Positions 1 to 6,050 of a stretch of DNA of 13,375 nucleotides are shown here, in pieces. Within the stretch, counting starts at the first letter, position 1; each line of letters opens with the position of its first letter. A program made the translations under genes and the position numbers. Location: NCBI GenBank assembly GCA_028695395.1, contig JAQVJB010000047.1:1-13375 (forward strand). The letters run 5' to 3'. The DNA comes from Actinomycetota bacterium (lineage in GTDB: Bacteria; Actinomycetota; Humimicrobiia; Humimicrobiales; Humimicrobiaceae). Under the pieces are notes generated by a model. The model made no database searches, was not told the DNA's origin, and was given only the letters and a program-made list of their open reading frames with translations.

Positions 1-18
1 CAAACCTTTAAAAGATAT

Positions 19-1149
19 CTACCGCGATGTTGGCCGTTTTTTTTCAACAAGGTAATATCGTAAAATTTCCTGTATTATCGCAACTACAGGCACTGCAAGC
101 AGTAATCCTATCCAGCCGAATACAGCTCCGCCGGCAATCAGTGAAAATATTATTATTCCGGGATGAAGGCCTATCTGGTATTTCATAATATTAGGAGATA
201 TAACATAATTATCTATCTGCTGGATTGCAACAAAGATAATTACAACAAGCAAAGCTTTAAGCGGCGAGACAATTAATGCAGTAAAGGCTGCTGGTATGGC
301 TCCAATGATAGGTCCAAGAAATGGAATAAGATTGAACAATCCGGCCATAAATCCAAGCAGAACAGCAAAATCAATCCTTAATATTAGAAGCGCTATTGTA
401 CATAAAGCCCCCACAATGAATGAAATAATAAGCTGTCCTCTTATATATCTGCTGAAGACCCTGTTGACTTTAGTCAGTATGGTATCGACCTCAAGCCTTT
501 TCCTGACAGGTATTATTTTTAAAAAAGCAGAACGTATAATTTCAGTGTCTTTTAATATGTAAAAACCAAGTATCGGTCCTATTATAAAGTTAAGTATTAC
601 ACTGAAAACTGTCCTGGTGACTGTAGTTGCTCCTTGAAAAATATTAAAGTTTTCAATATTTAACATGCCTAACAGGTATTTTGATATTTCTTCAACAGTT
701 AATTGTGTGGATTCTATCTGGAAAAAGTCCTGAATATTCTGGATAAGAGTATTAGTTGCAACCAGGTTGCTTAAAAAGTCAGAAAAACTTTGCATATAAT
801 AAGGCAACTGCATTATAAATGTTTTAAACTGCTCTATGACAAGAGGGATAAGGAAAAACATTAATATAAAAATAATTGCAATGAAAATAACATAGGATAT
901 GGTTACAGCAAATATTTTTCTCATCTTTTTTTGAAGCAGTTTGACAAGAGGTATTAGCATATATGCAATTATTATCCCTATTAGAAGCGGAGTGATTGCA
1001 GTCCTTACAAGATAAATTACATAAAAAATAAGAAGGATTATGATAATAAATCCAATCAGCGACCAGGAAAATATGCCAATATTTTTCAGGGATGATAGGC
1101 GGCTGTTATTAAAGAATCCGTTTTTTATTTTTTTTCTTAATTTTTGCAA
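19..1149 (-). CDS. AI-2E family membrane transporter (PF01594-like)
   Basis: A 376-residue polytopic membrane protein of the AI-2E/YdiK/PerM-type family, whose members export or exchange small molecules; individual substrates (autoinducer-2, or Na+/H+ exchange in some members) cannot be assigned here. Hydrophobic segments lie near residues 30-65, 80-105, 180-198 and 238-365, with the soluble central stretch (about 110-175) typical of the family. The family's conserved C-terminal features are present: N-L-I-P-F-L-G-P-I-I-G-A-I-P-A at 273-287 and D-N-Y-V-I-S-P at 313-319. Length is normal and the frame is complete, ending with TAG at 19-21. The start is TTG at 1147-1149; no Met occurs before residue 65, so a non-ATG start is needed to keep the first membrane helices, but no good Shine-Dalgarno precedes it and the exact start is uncertain. 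It is divergent from the complex I-like operon. Confidence 0.93.
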   Translation of the reverse strand: MQKLRKKIKNGFFNNSRLSSLKNIGIFSWSLIGFIIIILLIFYVIYLVRTAITPLLIGIIIAYMLIPLVKLLQKKMRKIFAVTISYVIFIAIIFILMFFLIPLVIEQFKTFIMQLPYYMQSFSDFLSNLVATNTLIQNIQDFFQIESTQLTVEEISKYLLGMLNIENFNIFQGATTVTRTVFSVILNFIIGPILGFYILKDTEIIRSAFLKIIPVRKRLEVDTILTKVNRVFSRYIRGQLIISFIVGALCTIALLILRIDFAVLLGFMAGLFNLIPFLGPIIGAIPAAFTALIVSPLKALLVVIIFVAIQQIDNYVISPNIMKYQIGLHPGIIIFSLIAGGAVFGWIGLLLAVPVVAIIQEILRYYLVEKKRPTSR

Positions 1150-1183
1150 ACTATTTCAGCCAGGTCTCTTATAATATAAAAAG

Positions 1184-1249
1184 TAAAGGTTTTAATATTA
1201 AAATTATATAGATAATCATTCGTGATTACAATTTTACAAAAAACCTTTA
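1184..1249. repeat. Nested inverted repeats in the divergent intergenic region
   Basis: Three pairs of perfectly complementary arms are nested around one centre: an outer 10-base pair at 1184-1193 and 1240-1249 (TAAAGGTTTT / AAAACCTTTA), a middle 7-base pair at 1199-1205 and 1230-1236 (TAAAATT / AATTTTA), and an inner 6-base pair at 1213-1218 and 1223-1228 (TAATCA / TGATTA) closed by TTCG. Together they form a 66-base imperfect palindrome. No T-run follows on either strand, so it is not a usual intrinsic terminator. It overlaps promoter candidates for both flanking genes, so an operator or an RNA-level control element is the likeliest role. AT-rich DNA produces short palindromes by chance; the common centre of three pairs is the reason to list it. 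Confidence 0.55.
1203..1231 (-). promoter_or_regulatory. Candidate sigma70 promoter for the AI-2E family gene
   Basis: Read on the minus strand: -35 TTGTAA (1226-1231), a 17-base spacer, and a perfect -10 TATAAT (1203-1208). This predicts a start near 1196 and a leader of roughly 47 bases before the TTG codon at 1149. The inner palindrome TAATCA-TTCG-TGATTA fills the spacer and touches the -35, as an operator would. In sequence this AT-rich, promoter-like matches are frequent, so this remains a prediction. Confidence 0.45.
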
Positions 1250-1261
1250 AAAAATTATTAT
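1233..1261 (+). promoter_or_regulatory. Candidate sigma70 promoter for the complex I-like operon
   Basis: -35 TTTACA (1233-1238, five of six), a 17-base spacer, and -10 TATTAT (1256-1261, five of six). The predicted start is near 1268, giving a leader of about 95 bases to the ATG at 1364. The -35 lies next to the -35 of the divergent promoter and inside the right half of the nested inverted repeat, so both directions could share one regulator. Downstream, 1262-1363 is AT-rich with nothing else I can recognise. Confidence 0.4.
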
Positions 1262-1363
1262 TTAAAAATATAGGAATGCATATAAATTAATAAATAATTG
1301 AAGTAAAAGAGCAATTATGATAAATTTTATAAGCAATTTTTATTAAAGAATTGAGTTTAAAAA

Positions 1364-1765
1364 ATGCCGGTACAAACTATAGCTTCCTATATCTCAAATT
1401 TAATTTCATTAGGTATAATGATTTTAGTTTCATTATTCATTTTTTTAATTATTTTTTTGATTTTTAAAGCCCTTACGGGAAGAAGTGCTAAAAACAAAGA
1501 AAAAAAGGAAGACAATCAGGAAAAGGATTTTAATATCTTCAGAATAATAAATATAAGAAAAGATCCTAACCTGCTTTTAAATCTTTTTTCTCTTTTTATA
1601 TTTTTTATTTTTTTTATAATTTTTATCATTCTGGCTTTATGCTTTATCATAATAAAAGATCTTATTGTTTTAAGACTGAATCTTTTTTTCATAGGAGTGA
1701 TTTTTGTTTTCGTAATTGCCACTATTATATATATTGTAAAATCGAAAATATTTAGACAGGATTAA
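1364..1765 (+). CDS. Small membrane protein in the NuoA position of a complex I-like operon
   Basis: 133 residues with three hydrophobic helices at about 12-36, 71-97 and 103-125, and a long charged loop (37-68, rich in Lys, Glu and Asp) between the first two. The helix-loop-helix-helix layout, the size and the place directly before the B subunit all match NuoA (ND3), which packs beside the quinone chamber and NuoH. However, I see no residue-level NuoA signature: the conserved P-Y-E-C-G-type loop motif is absent and the loop has no Cys. The assignment rests on topology and gene order only. It could instead be an unrelated small membrane subunit. Five bases separate its stop from the TTG start of the B subunit, so translation is probably coupled. 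Confidence 0.6.
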   Translation: MPVQTIASYISNLISLGIMILVSLFIFLIIFLIFKALTGRSAKNKEKKEDNQEKDFNIFRIINIRKDPNLLLNLFSLFIFFIFFIIFIILALCFIIIKDLIVLRLNLFFIGVIFVFVIATIIYIVKSKIFRQD

Positions 1766-1770
1766 CCATA

Positions 1771-2169
1771 TTGAGCATTTCTCTTATAAAATCAAGTTTT
1801 AATATTTATGTATCAGGATTTGGATGCTGCAAGCAGGAAATTATTGCTTCAGTAGGTCCCGTATATGATATAAGCAGGTTTGGAATATCGATAGCAAGCT
1901 ATCCTGAAGATGCCGATGTCCTTATAATCCAGGGATTTTTAAATAGAAAATATATTAAAAGACTTTTTGAGATATATGGCGCTATGAAGAATCCGAAATG
2001 GATAGTCGCTTATGGTAGATGTGCTATTGAAAATGCATTTTTTGAATCTGATGATGATTTAATAAAGACTTTCAAGGAAAAAATAAATTTCGATATTTAT
2101 GTGCCAGGATGTCCCCCAAGACCTGAAGCTTTCATATATGCAATGCTAAGACTTATGGAAAAAACTTGA
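1771..2169 (+). CDS. nuoB: Complex I-like 20-kDa subunit (NuoB family), N2 cluster protein
   Basis: 132 residues, short of most NuoB proteins because the N terminus is trimmed, and clearly NuoB/PSST family. All four ligands of the terminal [4Fe-4S] cluster N2 are visible: adjacent C19 and C20 in G-C-C-K-Q-E, C84 in Y-G-R-C, and C114 in V-P-G-C-P-P-R-P-E-A. Other family marks are D-I-S-R-F-G at 33-38 and A-D-V-L-I-I at 48-53. In the family it passes electrons from the ferredoxin-like I subunit to the site between B and D. The start is TTG at 1771, with AGG about 10 bases upstream; the first in-frame ATG (residue 72) would remove two cluster ligands. This is the best conserved subunit of the cluster, so electron transfer is probably still a real function. 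Confidence 0.93.
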   Translation: MSISLIKSSFNIYVSGFGCCKQEIIASVGPVYDISRFGISIASYPEDADVLIIQGFLNRKYIKRLFEIYGAMKNPKWIVAYGRCAIENAFFESDDDLIKTFKEKINFDIYVPGCPPRPEAFIYAMLRLMEKT

Positions 2170-2191
2170 AAAGTAAAGAACGATAATTAAA

Positions 2192-3679
2192 ATGACAAAC
2201 GAAGAATTAAAATTTAATATAGAAAAACATCCTATAAATCATGCAGAGGATATCGAGAAGGAAATCGATATTCTTTTTGGCAATAAAATCGGAGCAATTT
2301 ATAATTTTGGCAAAGAGCTTCTGTTTGATGTTTCCCCGGATAATCTATCAGAAGTCCTGAATATCCTGAGAAATAATCCCGATCTCGAATTCAATGTTTT
2401 AGCTTATATTAAAAAAAAGCCGGAAAAAAATCTTCTTTTAATCGGCCTTCTTTCGTACGATAAAGGAATTACAATAAATATAAGAGTAAAAAATATTATT
2501 GCTGAAAGAAGGATAGATTATAAATCAATAATTGACTCTGTTAAAAAATATTTTAAAAATGCCCAGTATTATTCTGACAGGCAATATCTGAAAGATACCA
2601 ACAGAGACGCTGTTATACTTTCGCAGCTGCCTGAGACTCTTGATACTTTCGATATATATCTTTCGTTTGAGGACAATATTATAAACCAAGCGTATCTTTC
2701 AAACGAAATTTCTATGTTCAACCAAGATATATTGTTTAAAAATTCCGATATAAACAAAATTATTGCAAAAATAAATATATTAAGCTATAAAGCTGCAGTT
2801 TTTCCAGAACTTTGTTTCTGCCTGGGCATTGAAAACCTGCTTTCATTAAAAATACCTAAAAGAGCGACTTATATAAGAATGCTTTTATGTGAATTATTCA
2901 GGATATCCAGCCATCTTTCTTTTATAGCAAACACAAGTCTTATTATCGGCAACCAGAATGCGCTTAATTATACTTTGACTGAAAAAGAGAAAATACTGAA
3001 TATTATTGAGATAATCACGGGCTCAAGAGTAATTCCCAATTTCATAAGAATCGGGGGAGTAAAAAAAGATATAGATGACAGTATTATTAAAATGATATTG
3101 AAATCACTTCCTGGAATCTTTAAAAACATCAGGAAAATAGAGGATTTATTTTCAAGCGACATTGTTATTCTAGGAAAATTAAAGGAAATTGCATATTTAA
3201 ACATAAAAGATGCCCGGTCTTTTGGTCTAACCGGACCAAACCTGAGAGCATCAGGTTTCAGATATGATTTGAGGAAGGACGCAGGATATCTGTTATATAA
3301 AGATTTTTCTTTTACAATTCCCCTCGGGAGATATGGAGATAATCTTGACAGGGTGATTATCAGGTTTAAAGAAATTTATCAGGCTTTAAAAATAATAAAT
3401 GAGATAGCAAAAATACTTCCAATAGGCCCTGTAGCTAAAATGATGGACCATTCTGCAATTGTTTTTGAAGAATCACCAATTATCTCCAGCGTAGAATGTC
3501 CTGATGGTATTTTTAAACTATATATTGAAATCAAGCCTGGCTCCGAGATCGAGATAATACCAATCGGACCTGTATCAAATAATATGCATGCATGTGAACA
3601 ATCTCTGGAAGGTTGTAATTTTGATAATCTTTTAACGACAATATCAAGCTTCTGCATCGAGAGTCCGGAAATGTATTAA
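2192..3679 (+). CDS. Complex I-like fused C/D subunit (NuoCD-like) with altered active site
   Basis: 495 residues: a NuoC-like 30-kDa domain (about 25-135) fused to a NuoD-like 49-kDa domain (about 140-495), as in fused NuoCD proteins. D-domain marks are strong: I-P-K-R-A-T-Y-I-R (221-229), E-L-F-R-I-S-S-H-L (234-242), R-I-G-G-V-K-K-D (286-293), L-T-G-P-N-L-R-A-S-G (346-355) and P-L-G-R-Y-G-D (377-383). The quinone-site residues are not. The family Q-H-P-x-T-H-G reads Q-L-P-E-T-L-D at 145-151, with both His now Leu. The L-H-x-G-x-E-K segment bearing the quinone Tyr is unrecognisable. The C-terminal G-x-x-D-R is replaced by S-P-E-M-Y. The N- and C-terminal CxxC pairs of [NiFe] hydrogenases are also absent; C208 and C210 lie outside the ligand position. 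It should still dock on the B subunit, but its reaction is unknown. Confidence 0.85.
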   Translation: MTNEELKFNIEKHPINHAEDIEKEIDILFGNKIGAIYNFGKELLFDVSPDNLSEVLNILRNNPDLEFNVLAYIKKKPEKNLLLIGLLSYDKGITINIRVKNIIAERRIDYKSIIDSVKKYFKNAQYYSDRQYLKDTNRDAVILSQLPETLDTFDIYLSFEDNIINQAYLSNEISMFNQDILFKNSDINKIIAKINILSYKAAVFPELCFCLGIENLLSLKIPKRATYIRMLLCELFRISSHLSFIANTSLIIGNQNALNYTLTEKEKILNIIEIITGSRVIPNFIRIGGVKKDIDDSIIKMILKSLPGIFKNIRKIEDLFSSDIVILGKLKEIAYLNIKDARSFGLTGPNLRASGFRYDLRKDAGYLLYKDFSFTIPLGRYGDNLDRVIIRFKEIYQALKIINEIAKILPIGPVAKMMDHSAIVFEESPIISSVECPDGIFKLYIEIKPGSEIEIIPIGPVSNNMHACEQSLEGCNFDNLLTTISSFCIESPEMY

Positions 3680-3741
3680 CAGGAAGATAAAATTTTTTAT
3701 TATTTTATGAATTATAAATTATTATTTTGGAAATTTAAAAA

Positions 3742-4677
3742 ATGCTTTTAATTTTACGAAAAATTGGAATAATCATACTGACCTTAGGTATAAATCTGTA
3801 TATTGTTTCATTTTTAAACAATAAAATTATTGCAAGGATGGAGCTAAGGCGCGGCTTTAAAGGCTATAAAAGAAGCGGTACGGGCTTTCCATTTTTCAGC
3901 TCTCTTAAATATATTGCCAAAGACTATGATTTTTCCGTTTGGGATATAATTATTTTTGTATTATCCTTGAGCATATGGGCTTTTTTACCTATTTCTTATA
4001 ATATTTCTCTGGTTGAATCAGACTTTAATCTGATTGCAGTAATTATAATATATGTTCTTATCATTATATTCCGTATTTTTTCAGTCTCATATTCTAAATA
4101 TGGTTTTATAATAAGCGACTCTTTAAAAAGGATAAACCAGATACTTGCTTTGATGCTTCCTATGTTTTTTTGCATATTGTCCGTTGCTGTTTTAAACAGT
4201 ACCTTAAATTTCAGAACAATAATAAACTCCCAGTATCAGCTATGGAATATTGCATATCAGCCTGTAGGTTTTGTGGTATTTTTCATAAGTATTCTGCTTC
4301 AGATAAAACTTTTAAATCTTTTTGATTTAAATAAATTTACTTTCGAGGGCAATATATTAAAAGAGGGTGAAGGTATAAGCAAACTTGTACACAGATTTTC
4401 AGGATATATAATAATATTCTTTATGATTATTTTGTTTAACACCCTTTATCTGGGCGGTTGGGAAAAGCTTTATATGATAAGGGGAGATATAATGGTTGCG
4501 CTAAAGTTTTATGTTGTTCTGATATTTATAATAATTTTTGAAAGATCCATATCCAATATCAATAATGAAACAAAGATTATCAATTTGAGCTATAAGATAT
4601 TGCTTCCGCTATCAGTTTTTAATCTTTTACTGACGATAGTTTTTTATATATTAAGAAATGTATATTCATTAGTTTAA
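3742..4677 (+). CDS. Complex I-like membrane subunit (NuoH/EchB-like), strongly diverged
   Basis: 311 residues with about eight hydrophobic helices, the size and topology of NuoH, which links the peripheral arm to the membrane arm and forms the E-channel. Local matches include S-Y-S-K-Y (116-120), R130 with Q133 in the position of the R-x-x-x-Q before the family's S-Y-E, F-D-L (194-196) from the P-F-D-L-P-E-A-E region, and L-G-G-W (237-240). The functional acidic residues appear lost: S-Y-E is replaced by A-L-M at 136-138, P-E-A-E by N-K-F-T (197-200), and the N-terminal E-R-K by N-N-K (26-28). The start is ATG at 3742, 62 bases after the C/D gene, the largest gap in the cluster; that gap is AT-only with no clear terminator. 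Assignment relies on these matches plus gene order. Confidence 0.77.
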   Translation: MLLILRKIGIIILTLGINLYIVSFLNNKIIARMELRRGFKGYKRSGTGFPFFSSLKYIAKDYDFSVWDIIIFVLSLSIWAFLPISYNISLVESDFNLIAVIIIYVLIIIFRIFSVSYSKYGFIISDSLKRINQILALMLPMFFCILSVAVLNSTLNFRTIINSQYQLWNIAYQPVGFVVFFISILLQIKLLNLFDLNKFTFEGNILKEGEGISKLVHRFSGYIIIFFMIILFNTLYLGGWEKLYMIRGDIMVALKFYVVLIFIIIFERSISNINNETKIINLSYKILLPLSVFNLLLTIVFYILRNVYSLV

Positions 4678-4681
4678 AATA

Positions 4682-5113
4682 ATGTTAAGAGTAATTAAAA
4701 ATTTTTTTATAAACCTTGGGAATATTTTCAGGAAGCCGAAGACAGTGCTATATCCTAAGGAAAAAATCCTAATACATGAAGGAAGCCGGGGTCTTCCAAG
4801 GCTGAAATTAAATCTCGATACCCTGGACATAATCTGCAATGGATGCAAAGACTGTGAAAGAGCATGTCCGCAGCAATGCATAACCATTAGAAGCGGATAT
4901 GAAGACAATGAGACCGTACTTGATGAATTCTACATTAATCTGGGATTATGCAGTTTTTGCGGTAATTGTGTTGAAGTATGTAAAAATAAAGCAATAGATT
5001 TATCATACAGGTATCAACTGGCTGAATATGATATTGAGAGTTTAAAAATAGAAAAGATGGATCTTGTCAAACAAGCAGAATATTCCATAAGAGATTTCTG
5101 GACAAAACTTTGA
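4682..5113 (+). CDS. nuoI: Complex I-like 23-kDa ferredoxin subunit (NuoI family), two [4Fe-4S] clusters
   Basis: 143 residues. An N-terminal basic/hydrophobic helix and T-V-L-Y-P (21-25), typical of NuoI, precede two bacterial ferredoxin motifs: C52-x2-C55-x2-C58-x3-C62 and C90-x2-C93-x2-C96-x3-C100. These eight Cys bind clusters N6a and N6b in the family, passing electrons to the B subunit. The second motif ends C-K rather than the usual C-P, a minor change. With no NuoE, F or G genes in the cluster, the donor is likely ferredoxin or another soluble protein, as in ferredoxin-linked or F420-linked relatives; that is inference. The ATG at 4682 follows the previous stop by four bases, so translation is probably coupled. 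Confidence 0.93.
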   Translation: MLRVIKNFFINLGNIFRKPKTVLYPKEKILIHEGSRGLPRLKLNLDTLDIICNGCKDCERACPQQCITIRSGYEDNETVLDEFYINLGLCSFCGNCVEVCKNKAIDLSYRYQLAEYDIESLKIEKMDLVKQAEYSIRDFWTKL

Positions 5114-5114
5114 C

Positions 5115-5122
5115 AGGCGGAG
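5115..5122 (+). promoter_or_regulatory. Ribosome binding site of the J-like subunit
   Basis: AGGCGGAG, six bases before the ATG at 5129 and immediately after the I-subunit stop codon. It is one of the few strong Shine-Dalgarno matches in the window and fixes the start of the J-like gene. Confidence 0.7.
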
Positions 5123-5128
5123 AATAAA

Positions 5129-5713
5129 ATGGAAATCAGCAATTTAATAGTTATAAAAAATTCGCAATATATTATTTTAGCAGCAGTTATAATTTTTTCA
5201 CTGTTGTCACTTATTTGCATAAAGCCATCAAGAAAAATTACTTTTCTATTTTTTTTCTATCTTTTTGCAGGGTTTTTCCACTTTACTCTGGGATTTATGG
5301 AACTGACCTTTATTCTGGCAGTACCGACGATGCTTTTTATCGGCGCTTTTTACTTGTTTGATTTAAAAAAAGAGATTTTTTCAGTTAAAAACATCAGCGA
5401 AGAATCAAAGGAAGATTTTAGTAATATTTATTTTGATTCTGAATCAGGCAATAATTCAAGCAAAAAAAAGATAGCGCTGAACTATGTAACGCCTGTTCTT
5501 TTTTGTTTAGGAATAGTGTTTTTGTTTATTAAGCTCAATACCGGTTTTATTAAATCTTTCAAGATTGCGGATAAAATAACTATAGTCACATTTTCCAATA
5601 TTGCCAAAGAGATTTTTTCAAATTATACAGTATTGGTAATTATCTTTATGGTTCTGATTTTTATGCTTACTGTCTGGTCGATTACAATAATTAACAATAG
5701 GAGAAGAAGATAA
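5129..5713 (+). CDS. Complex I-like membrane subunit (NuoJ-like)
   Basis: 194 residues with hydrophobic helices at about 13-31, 38-57, 60-78, 119-136 and 165-188, the five-helix layout of NuoJ (ND6). The segment 43-79 resembles the NuoJ core: A-G-F-F-H-F-T-L-G-F-M-E-L, then P-T-M-L-F-I-G-A-F-Y-L-F at the place of the family's Y-V-G-A-x-x-V-L-F-L-F bulge helix. In the family that helix rotates during coupling and connects the E-channel to NuoK. The Tyr and first Gly of the bulge are changed here (P66, T67). A hydrophilic acidic loop (84-115) is inserted between helices 3 and 4. Its position between I-like and K-like genes supports the call. It is preceded by a strong ribosome binding site. Confidence 0.75.
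   Translation: MEISNLIVIKNSQYIILAAVIIFSLLSLICIKPSRKITFLFFFYLFAGFFHFTLGFMELTFILAVPTMLFIGAFYLFDLKKEIFSVKNISEESKEDFSNIYFDSESGNNSSKKKIALNYVTPVLFCLGIVFLFIKLNTGFIKSFKIADKITIVTFSNIAKEIFSNYTVLVIIFMVLIFMLTVWSITIINNRRRR
5699..5703 (+). promoter_or_regulatory. Ribosome binding site of the K-like subunit
   Basis: AGGAG inside the last codons of the J-like gene, 11 bases before the GTG at 5715. It supports the GTG start, which falls one base after the upstream TAA stop. Confidence 0.5.
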
Positions 5714-5714
5714 G

Positions 5715-6050
5715 GTGAACATAACTTTCATATTTTTTTCAAGTTCATTATTGTTTTTGATTGGGGTATTTGCTTCATTGTTTTTTAAGAATATTTCAAG
5801 AATAATAGTTTCCCTGCAGTTTATTTTAACCGCAGCAATAATTAATTTTCTAGGTTTTTCACAAATATTATACGGTACTTCGGTCTGGGCAGTCACTTTT
5901 GTGTTTATTGCTGTCATTACGATATTTTTGTTTCAATATGTGATAATTTTTTATTTGAAATCAAATATGTATCAGTACAAGACGGATAAATTGGATTTTT
6001 CAACAAATCTGTATTATTTCAAAATAAAAGAGTGGCTGGGTGATGAATAG
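5715..6050 (+). CDS. Complex I-like membrane subunit (NuoK-like) lacking the pump glutamates
   Basis: 111 residues, GTG start, three helices at about 4-24, 28-49 and 54-80: the size and topology of NuoK (ND4L). The first two helices align well by eye: L-L-F-L-I-G-V-F-A-S-L (12-22) with the NuoK L-F-x-x-G-x-x-G-L segment, then S-L-Q-F-I-L-T-A-A (33-41) with the family's G-L-E-x-M-x-N-A-A. The invariant Glu of that motif (E36 in E. coli NuoK), essential for proton pumping, is Gln (Q35). The second conserved Glu in helix 3 (E72 in E. coli) has no acidic counterpart in 56-80. A 30-residue polar C-terminal tail follows helix 3. The stop abuts the start of the next gene (TAG-ATG), so translation is coupled. 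Confidence 0.8.
   Translation: MNITFIFFSSSLLFLIGVFASLFFKNISRIIVSLQFILTAAIINFLGFSQILYGTSVWAVTFVFIAVITIFLFQYVIIFYLKSNMYQYKTDKLDFSTNLYYFKIKEWLGDE

Noticed and set aside
296..562. Plus-strand open frame of 88 codons
   Set aside because: It lies wholly antisense to the AI-2E transporter gene, with no ribosome binding site and no recognisable protein features.
2812..2821. C-x-C in the D-like domain (C208, C210) as possible [NiFe] ligands
   Set aside because: The pair aligns with the helix before the N-L-L segment, not with the R-x-C-G-x-C ligand position, and there is no C-terminal CxxC partner. The cluster is therefore not called a hydrogenase.
3379..3657. Minus-strand open frame of 92 codons inside the C/D gene
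   Set aside because: It is a shadow of the conserved D-domain coding frame with no independent support.
3680..3741. Possible hairpin in the gap between the C/D and H-like genes
   Set aside because: The only complementary arms are pure A/T and overlap each other, so neither a terminator nor an internal promoter can be supported.
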